Assembly: GCF_001411555.2 (NCBI RefSeq)
Contig: NC_049905.1
Coordinates: forward strand, 10,817,053 to 10,881,052
DNA length: 64,000 nucleotides
Source of the DNA: Juglans regia
Lineage: Eukaryota > Streptophyta > Magnoliopsida > Fagales > Juglandaceae
Direction of reading: 5' to 3'
Shown piece by piece: positions 57,731 through 64,000 of the stretch. A program made the position numbers and the translations under genes. The notes beneath the pieces were generated by a model. The model ran no database searches. It had not been told where the DNA came from and saw nothing but the letters and a program-made list of their open reading frames with translations. The first letter of the stretch is position 1; every line of letters starts with the position of its first letter.

Positions 57731-58119
57731 CTAGGGGTGTAAATTACGAGTTAGGTACGAGTGAATAGTGTGTGGTAAAACTTTTCGTTTATTTAATTTT
57801 TAGAAGAATGATAATTATCGTCGTGAATATATAAACGTTACATAATCACCTTAAAAAAAAAAATGAATACAAAATTTATATAAAAAATTAATTTTTTAAC
57901 AGTAAATTCTATTATTTTTCAAAACAACTACATGATGCTTATATACTTCACAATTATATATAATATTATTCTAAATTTTATTCAAAAATGAGTTGATCGA
58001 GTCGGAACATTTCATCGAATTAAATTTTAAATTTATTAACAACTCATTTAATATTCGATTGAATTCGAGTCTCTTCCGTGCTACTTCACTTAAACAAAAT
58101 ATATTATTTATATTATATT
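57731..58119. repeat. hAT-like repeat interrupted by the Pack-MULE
   Basis: Starts TAGGGGTGTAAATTACGAG and continues beyond the Pack-MULE at 59688-59840. The uninterrupted relative is seen at 37600-37700 and 52120-52210. Confidence 0.5.
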
Positions 58120-58300
58120 AGGAAAAGCTTGCAGAAGGATGGGTTTAAAACCCAATTTGGCACCCAGTCAATAGATGAACAACACGTAGGCACTTCAGGA
58201 AAAGCTTAGCTGAACCTGCGTCCACCCCATTCCTCCTCTTTTCTTCTGATTCCATCTCCCTCCCTCTGAAGCTCTCTCCATCCCCTATCTTTGCACTTAA

Positions 58301-58482
58301 GGAGACGTTTGGATTCGAAAATGACTTGAGATGATTTGAGATAAGTTAAAATGGATTGTGAATAATAATGAGATGAGTTGTGAATAGTAGTGAGATTTGT
58401 GAGTTAAAGTTACTAAATAATAATGAATAGTAGTGAGATGAGTTGAGATGAGCTGAGATGTCCTACGAATCCAAACGTGTCC
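58301..58482. mobile_element. Tourist-like MITE nested in the Pack-MULE left repeat
   Basis: Ends GGAGACGTTTGGATTCG and CGAATCCAAACGTGTCC (16 of 17 matching) with TAA on both sides (58298-58300, 58483-58485). The right arm of the Pack-MULE lacks it, giving an internal empty site (GCACGCAAGCTTTTCTC). Confidence 0.88.
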
Positions 58483-58735
58483 TAAGCTTTTCTCGAAAAA
58501 ATCACCTCCTCCACGACGAACCAAACTCACGATGAAACGCCCACCACAACTCACGACGGAAGCCCCACTCGACGCTGAATTGAAAGTCGCACGGAATCAC
58601 TTACTATGATGTCATTGGTTTTGTTCGATGGGATCCTGGATCTGGATATTTTATTAATTCTTTAATTTTTTTTTCTCCGTAACTAATTTCTGGAGATAAA
58701 ACTACTTTGAAATGATAAACTTTGTTTACGTTTCA

Positions 58736-59462
58736 AGTTGGTGGCGGCATTCAGCAAATCTAGCAAGTCATGAGCAGCAGGATGCTCATGAGTTTTTCAT
58801 TTCAGTCTTAGATGGGATCCATGAGAAAGAGGGCAAATCATGGAACCAAAGCAAAGGTAATTAAAATTAGACATCTATTAGGTTTATGTAATTCCCAAGA
58901 AAAAGGAGGCTTGTCTGGTTCTTAGTCATGTAGTATCTACAATTGAGAGTTTGGACTGGAAGTATCCTATTAAATGAATGAACAGACAAGTTTTTGGACA
59001 TAAACAAAAAGGTTCCTTGAACTTTTTGAAGTAGTGCAGCGAAAATGTGGGTATAACTTAAGAAGATGGATAGTTTTGTTTTGGTTCTTAGTGGTTATGC
59101 CTCTTATATAAATCATTAATATTTTTTACAGATAATGGAGAATTGCCAATGTATCGCTCATAGGGTATTGTCTGGGCTCCTGAGATTAGATGTCACCTGC
59201 ATGACCTGTGGATTCACTTCAACTACCTTTGACCCATGTGTGGATGTCTCACTTGACCTAGACACAAGCAATTTCCCTCCAACAAATATAGCTAACAAGC
59301 CTATCAAACCGGATGGAAACAGTAGCATGTCTACTCTTCTTGGTTGTTTAGATTTGTTCACAAGGTAGGAGAAGCTGGGATCATACTTGAAACTTTATTG
59401 TCACAACTGTCAAGAAAGGCGAGACCCTGTGAAGCAAATGTCCATAAAGAGTCTCCCATTGG
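58736..59462 (+). pseudogene. Captured fragment of ubiquitin carboxyl-terminal hydrolase 22-like gene
   Basis: Exon one (58736-58856) reads WWRHSANLASHEQQDAHEFF, then SVLDGIHEKEGK, ending at a GTAATT donor. Exon two starts after ACAG at 59133 and reads NCQCIAHRVLSGLLRLDVTC, MTCGFTSTTFDPCVDVSLDL and LLGCLDLFTR, a TAG at 59366-59368, then EKLGS and YCHNCQERRDPVKQMSIKSL. QQDAHEF is the conserved Gln box region of USP deubiquitinases. The CMTC and CHNC pairs are the zinc-ribbon cysteines. The catalytic Cys and His boxes are absent. The frame does not carry across the intron. UBP22 is the SAGA-type H2B deubiquitinase in plants. The parental gene is not in this window. Confidence 0.88.
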
Positions 59463-60605
59463 TGTGAGTCGTGGAGGGCGTGTCTGAGAAAAGCTTGCGT
59501 GCAGAGATGGGGGATGGGGAGAGATTCGGAGGGAGGGAGGGAGATGGATTCAGAAGAAAAGAAGGGGAATTGGGTGGACGCGGGTTCAGCTAAGCATTTC
59601 TTGAAGTGCTTACGTGTCATTCATCTATTAGTTGGTGTAAAATTAGGTTTTAAATCCATCCGACTGGAAGTTTTTCCCTATTGTATTTTATAACTTTACC
59701 TAAACACTTTAATTAAAAAGTTTTGACTTTTAGCTAATATCTTTATTAATTTCATACTGAAGAAATCAATCAAGTTTACACTAATTTTGAAGTGGTGGCC
59801 AAACTTTTATTTTGTTTTAATTCGAATCTAGCTTACTAATATTGAATACGTGGGAAAAAAGAAGTGACTACCACTACAGCAAATAAGATTTTTTGAGAGG
59901 AAAAGTTTCGTCCCAAAAGATTAGAATTTCATCTCAAAATATATTTTAAGACGAAAAAAAAGTCTCAAGGTCATCCCAATAAAACTTCCCAAAAGGTATT
60001 TTGAGACGAAAATTATAAATTCGTCCTAAAAAATATCTTTTGGGATGAAATTTAGCTGGATCGTTCGAATGGAATTTTTTTTCTGGGACGATTGAAATTC
60101 GTTTTGGAAAGTCGTTTGAACGGTAGAAATAACATTCGAACAATATGTTTGTTGGAACGGGTACTTCATGGTCGGTCGATCAATACCAGTTCGTTTGACC
60201 AAATATACATGATGAAACGTTCGAACAAACAAATTGATGATTGAACGTAAATTAAGCCGATCGAACATGTTTGAGACGGAAAGAGTGAATTTCCATTTCA
60301 AATGTGTTCGAACAAGGCGTAAATTTTTTTACCATTCGAACTCTAACTTGAGAGGTTCGAACGGTTGTGTCTAATGTATATATGTTCGAACGTTTGATGA
60401 GAATTCGAAGGATTAGTATTTTCATGGACAATATTAATTTAAAACCAAATAGATATTTATATTTCAAAAACACATTACAAATTGTTCAATATAAATAAAA
60501 CAAATCTAATAAATCAGAGCTAAATAAATAAAATAGTAATAATACTAATAATATTATCAGTACATATATAATTGTTCAATATTCAAAACACTTCTAACGA
60601 AAATC

Positions 60606-60990
60606 AATTGCTTAGAGGCCTGAATTGTTGCATAAACATCTGCATTTGAAGCCACATCTGTCTTTGTTAATCTTGCATTTGGAGTTGCATCTCTCTTTGT
60701 TGATCTTTTTGTTGTTTTATGCGCATCTTCATTTCTGCTTGTTTCATCAATTAAGCCTATAACTCGTGTTGTTTTGCAATCAATTTTTCGATCACAGAAT
60801 TTGCATTCTCTAACACAATGGTAGTAATACTTGATGTTGATGAAGAGCCTGAACGTTTTACACAGCGACCCAAACCCCTCAAATATCCTGAATGTTGACT
60901 CAGAACTTGTGTAAAAATTTCAACATCACTTATTGATGAATTCTGATCTAATCTAGCTTCAGCACAGAGGGCAACCTTTTTTTCCTACAA
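60606..60990 (-). pseudogene. CACTA transposase C-terminal coiled-coil part
   Basis: Minus-strand text QKDQQREMQLQMQD, a stop, then WLQMQMFMQQFRPLSN and a stop at 60606. The Gln/Met-rich coiled coil is typical of the end of plant En/Spm transposase_24 proteins. It has one internal stop and an intron-like gap upstream. Confidence 0.65.
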
Positions 60991-61389
60991 AAAACATATA
61001 AATTAATATTGACACAATAATTTAAATATGTTTAATTAAAATAAATTATAATACTTACATAATTCTCATGAGCATTGGGATGAGTCCACTCTCCATTACC
61101 ATTAGTATGCGATTTATCATATAATTTTGTCAAATCATAATTGATGTTTGACTTTTTCTACAAGAGTTTTTATTAAGATATAAAGTCAATATTAAAAACA
61201 AACTATATAGAATAAAAAAAAAAAGTACATTACTAATTTCTGAGAAAGGTGATGGAAAGATCTTGAATCTACATGATGATGAATCTTCAACTTCGATCAA
61301 TTTGTTTTGTTTATTAAGTTTCGCTCATGTATAGAAGTTGTAAAAATTAATAAGTGAAAATTACAAATATGACACACAAAGAATTCATT

Positions 61390-61640
61390 TAATTTATCTT
61401 ATATGATGGATCATCAAACATGTCGCAAAGTTTTTCTCAAATTTCAGGTCGGACATCCTGAAAAGGATGCTGGCGTGCATCTTCCTTGTTCTCGTACTTC
61501 TTGTAATGCTCATGACACATCGCCTTATACTTGCGGTACACATCAGCTCTTCTACAGTCTTACGCTTCTCTCTTCGACCAAAATTTAGTTTGAAGTCATA
61601 TTTGAAAAAGTATATACACAAAGATATTATCATTTAGAAT
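61390..61640 (-). pseudogene. CACTA transposase_24 domain remnant
   Basis: Reading DVYRKYKAMCHEHYKKYENK followed by HPFQDVRPEI and EKLCDMFDDP resembles the N-terminal part of plant En/Spm transposase domains (the W-x-x-L/I-C-D-x-F block). It is frame-broken, with intron-like AT-rich spacers at 61170-61390 and 61640-61690. Confidence 0.65.
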
Positions 61641-61989
61641 ATTAAATAATATCAATATAAATTTATTATTTAAATATTACGTACCAAACAACGCTTCTTT
61701 ATAAATTCTTTCACATCTTGCGAGACTTTATGCTATGAACTTGTAACCAAATGTGCATAAGTCCGTGTAAGAGCACCCACATGCGATGTAAGCCAAACTG
61801 TTTGTTGTCCCTCGCCTTTAGTATGTTCGTCAGGAATGTTAAGCTTAATCTTACCTACTTTACGTTATTTCTCCAACGTCACGCCTCTAGTAGAGCCTTG
61901 TCCTTAACAAGATTGTACTGTTATCTCTATAAAATAATATTAGTTATTTACCTCGTATCAATTATCAATTATCTTAATTGAAAAAATGA

Positions 61990-62206
61990 ATATTAGCTAT
62001 TTACCTTGTTCCATAGAATCAGTCTCTAATGGTGAGTCAAACGGAGAGCTAGGGACAAGTGGAGATGGGATGTGAACTTCCTTCTTCTTTGGTGGCATAA
62101 TTGTGAGATACTGTATAATGTGAACATAAAACCGGTCAATCATCTGCATCAATTTCATTTGTAAATTCGCTCTCATAATCTGTAGATACTTTAGATCACT
62201 CAACAC
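61990..62206 (-). pseudogene. CACTA ORF fragment, linker
   Basis: This 69-codon minus-strand ORF includes MPPKKKEVHIPSPLVPSSPF. It lies between the two transposase regions and may be the N-terminus of the transposase_24 protein. No domain was assigned. Confidence 0.4.
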
Positions 62207-62295
62207 TTTGATTAATTGTCACCTCAACTATTTCAGCCTCAATATCTTCCCTATATAATGGGATCATCTTATACTAGCTCAAATTCACAAATAAG

Positions 62296-62700
62296 TTAAA
62301 AGAAGGTTGACTCTCTTGGTATGCTTCTTGAGTAAAGGAATGACGGTGGGTAAATACTCTTCAACTTACACAATATTAGTGCAATTTCTTGTTCCATACG
62401 ATCCAAAGTTTCTACATTCAATGTTCTAACACATAAATCTTTAAAAAATACACCCAACTCAATTAACGCAACCTGCACATCTCTGGTCAAGAACCCACAG
62501 ATACAACAGGCAAGATACGCTGTAAAAACACATAACAATCATGGCTTTTTAGTCCAGTCATTCTTCAGTCATTTATCGCACACACCTTGTTAGATTCGAG
62601 GCATACCCATCCGGTAATTTAATCTTCTACAACCACTCACAAAATGTAGCCTTTCGTTCCTTGACAATGTATATCACCCAATTGGCATGCAAACAGACAT
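62296..62700 (-). pseudogene. CACTA TNP2 transposase, DUF4218 region
   Basis: LPDGYASNLTRCV, a broken stretch, then LKSHDCYVFLQRILPV and VALIELGVFFKDLCVRTLNV with LCKLKSIYPPSF. This is the C-terminal TNP2/DUF4218 order of CACTA transposases. Stops and one frameshift make it inactive, and the catalytic N-terminal part is absent. Confidence 0.82.
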
Positions 62701-62799
62701 ATCACTTTGTTTCAAGTGCATTTCATAAGTTCAAACGCAAATATAGCTTTCGAACGGTTTACGGATACCGTTCGGACACATCACCTTAATGTTTAAGTA

Positions 62800-63060
62800 T
62801 ATTTATTTTCATCATTATACATATTAAAGAAAACTATAAGATCATATGTATTAATAATATATACTATTATATATATATAGTATCATATAAATTATACTAT
62901 ACTAAAGTATAGTATGTAAATGTAAGATGATATCTATTAGTAATATATACTATATATCATATATATAGTATCATATATATTATACTATACTAAAGTATAA
63001 AAGAAAATATAAATGCGTAAATCACAGGTAATAATAAATAGATACTAATAATAGTATAAT
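62800..63060. repeat. TA-rich palindromic doublet
   Basis: TATAGTATCATATAAATTAT, then ACTATACTAAAGTATAGTAT (62877-62920), recurs at 62962-63000 as TATAGTATCATATATATTAT with ACTATACTAAAGTATA. Each copy is a near-palindrome. Confidence 0.6.
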
Positions 63061-63076
63061 ATTAATAAGAATAATA

Positions 63077-63142
63077 GGCGGTAAAACCAGCCATAAGCAT
63101 GATAGCAGATAGAGCAGGCGGTATAACCGACCATATGCATGA
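63077..63142. repeat. Two-copy GGCGGTATAACC repeat
   Basis: GGCGGTAAAACCAGCCATAA, continuing to GCATGA, is followed 41 bp on by GGCGGTATAACCGACCATAT, continuing to GCATGA. It lies downstream of the putative viral promoter on the minus strand. Confidence 0.6.
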
Positions 63143-63355
63143 GAAAGTAAATAATATAGAAAAGATATATAAAATAAACTTCTTCATTAAAAACACAATA
63201 CTTATAAAGAGACTAATTCTCAAAGGAGTTGGAAGCAGAAGACACAAAAAAAATGAAGATTTATGAAGTGAGGAGGACTGGAGTGGAATGGTTTGGCGAG
63301 AGAGGAAGAGGCTTCAGATAAGAAATTCTAGATGCTCTTCTTCCTTTGCAAACTC

Positions 63356-63367
63356 CTTTATATAGAT
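63356..63367 (-). promoter_or_regulatory. Putative pararetrovirus-type TATA promoter
   Basis: On the minus strand a CTATATAAAGGAG box is followed by GTTTGCAAAGGAAGAAG. It stands 190 bp past the end of the viral-like ORF, where a Caulimoviridae genomic promoter would be expected. Inference from layout only. Confidence 0.4.
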
Positions 63368-63559
63368 ACTAGAACAGTAGAAAATAGTAATCCTAATAAT
63401 ACATGAACAGTATCAACCGATACTAAAAATAAATAGACATTACAATATTAACACATGAATTGGAACAGTAAGTACAAAGTGTTTTGTCATTTTTCTCGAC
63501 TGTAATCTGTCATGAACAATATAATAATCTTTTAGATCACATAATTTGAAGGTCATAAT

Positions 63560-64000
63560 TTGCTAATTCCAGATCGAATGGATCTTGAGAATCCATCTAA
63601 TGTGCTAGATGGTAGGGTGAGTAATCTTGAGAAGGAGAGGCGGCTGAGTTACCCTGAGAATGAGATGCCTATTGAGAAAGAGAGGCCTGATGGGTTGGTG
63701 ATACTGCGGGTTGCTGTAATGGACATAATTTGGCGAGATGTTGTACTTCTTCTTCATCATCACTATCTAAAATTTGTAACATTATTTCAACTAATTTTTT
63801 CAACTCCTTCTTGTTGGTAATAGATGCTAATTGCGCTTTGAATCTGCTCTGTTGGACTAGAACTTCTGGAGTCTTGGTAACTTTTGAAAACATTTTTAAG
63901 ACATGATCATAATTTAATTTTTCCCACCATTTGACAGAAACTTGGCGAGCTAGAAACATAATGGTTTTGAGAGAGGGATGAGGTTTGATAACATATTCTC
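63560..64000 (-). pseudogene. Possible endogenous pararetrovirus ORF, C-terminal end
   Basis: A 96-codon minus-strand ORF (63959-63669) continues upstream out of the window. It contains KWWEKLNYDHVL, a Lys/Glu-rich stretch with KKELKKLVE, an acidic DSDDEEE run and a Ser/Gln/Pro-rich tail. After two in-frame stops the same frame runs to about 63560 with SQDYSPYHLAH. The composition and the promoter behind it recall the end of plant pararetrovirus polyproteins embedded in genomes. No reverse transcriptase is in view, so a Ty3/gypsy gag is an alternative. Decayed and non-functional. Confidence 0.4.

Larger units (their letters stand above)
58120..59678. mobile_element. Pack-MULE carrying UBP22-like gene fragments
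   Basis: Long inverted repeats of about 230 bp (58120-58530 without the nested MITE, and 59450-59678) share GGATGG(G/A)TTTAAAACC, TTAGCTGAACC(T/C)GCGTCCA and CTTTTCTTCTGA(T/A)TCCATC. Flanking 9-bp repeats are TATTATATT (58111-58119) and TATTGTATT (59679-59687), 8 of 9 identical. A 9-bp target repeat and long inverted repeats fit Mutator-like elements. No transposase is inside. Instead the core holds host gene exons (next entries). Confidence 0.85.
59872..62790 (-). mobile_element. CACTA (En/Spm) element, decayed
   Basis: Terminus CACTACAGCAAATAAG at 59872 preceded by TAC. Subterminal GTTCGAACG-like motifs run from 60050 to 60410, the same signature as at 50640-50870. Coding text runs on the minus strand from about 62790 to 60606, so 59872 is the 3' end. 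The other terminus was not found and is probably deleted near 62790. Confidence 0.8.

Noticed and set aside
1..64000. tRNA, rRNA or CRISPR features
   Set aside because: None was recognised by eye. The only repeats are TE-derived, tandem or microsatellite.

Overview
This is a plant nuclear window, AT-rich and dominated by transposable elements. The host genes have introns with GT-AG borders and the best matches are plant families (very-long-chain 3-ketoacyl-CoA reductase, UDP-xylose transporter, ubiquitin protease 22). TE content is typical of a woody eudicot: long (about 3 kb) solo LTRs beginning TGTAAC, degenerate Ty1/copia and Ty3/gypsy, L1-type LINEs, CACTA, many Tourist-like MITEs rich in GATGAGAT, a Pack-MULE and a probable endogenous pararetrovirus. 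The species cannot be named from the sequence.

Layout. 1-4877: 5'-truncated long LTR, a degenerate GCTCG-rich tandem repeat and two MITEs. 4878-20865 (unit A) and 22257-37230 (unit B) are two direct copies of a segmental duplication of about 15 kb, separated by a 1.4 kb spacer that holds four to five copies of a 200-300 bp tandem repeat. Each unit carries, in the same order, a long solo LTR with its downstream TCACA target repeat, a MITE, a reverse-oriented Ty1/copia element, and a reductase gene on the minus strand. In unit A the reductase is intact (three exons, 317 codons). In unit B it is a pseudogene with promoter loss, a frameshift, loss of the catalytic exon end, broken splice sites, a premature stop and two large insertions. 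Each unit also acquired its own later insertions. A second solo LTR sits inside the first LTR in unit A only, and a different solo LTR splits the copia reverse transcriptase in unit B only. The sister unit supplies the empty site in each case.

37830-43005 is a 3'-complete but decayed L1-type LINE on the minus strand. 43240-47984 is the 3' end of a Ty3/gypsy chromovirus (integrase plus LTR), whose LTR is itself split by a 3.1 kb solo LTR with perfect 5-bp target repeats. 48299-49658 is a partial duplicate of the 3' end of the next gene. 49659-50999 is the end of a CACTA element. 53404-55712 is a seven-exon UDP-xylose-transporter-like gene on the minus strand whose exon 5 lacks one base in this sequence. 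58120-59678 is a Pack-MULE carrying two exon fragments of a UBP22-type deubiquitinase, with a Tourist MITE nested in its left inverted repeat. 59872-62790 is a decayed autonomous CACTA element of the same family as the one at 50 kb. The window ends in a fragment that looks like the end of an endogenous pararetrovirus with its promoter.

Only two host genes look real as genes, the reductase of unit A and the transporter. They act in separate pathways: fatty acid elongation at the ER, and nucleotide-sugar transport. The main interest is a readable chronology of duplication, nested insertion and gene decay. No tRNA, rRNA or CRISPR array was seen.
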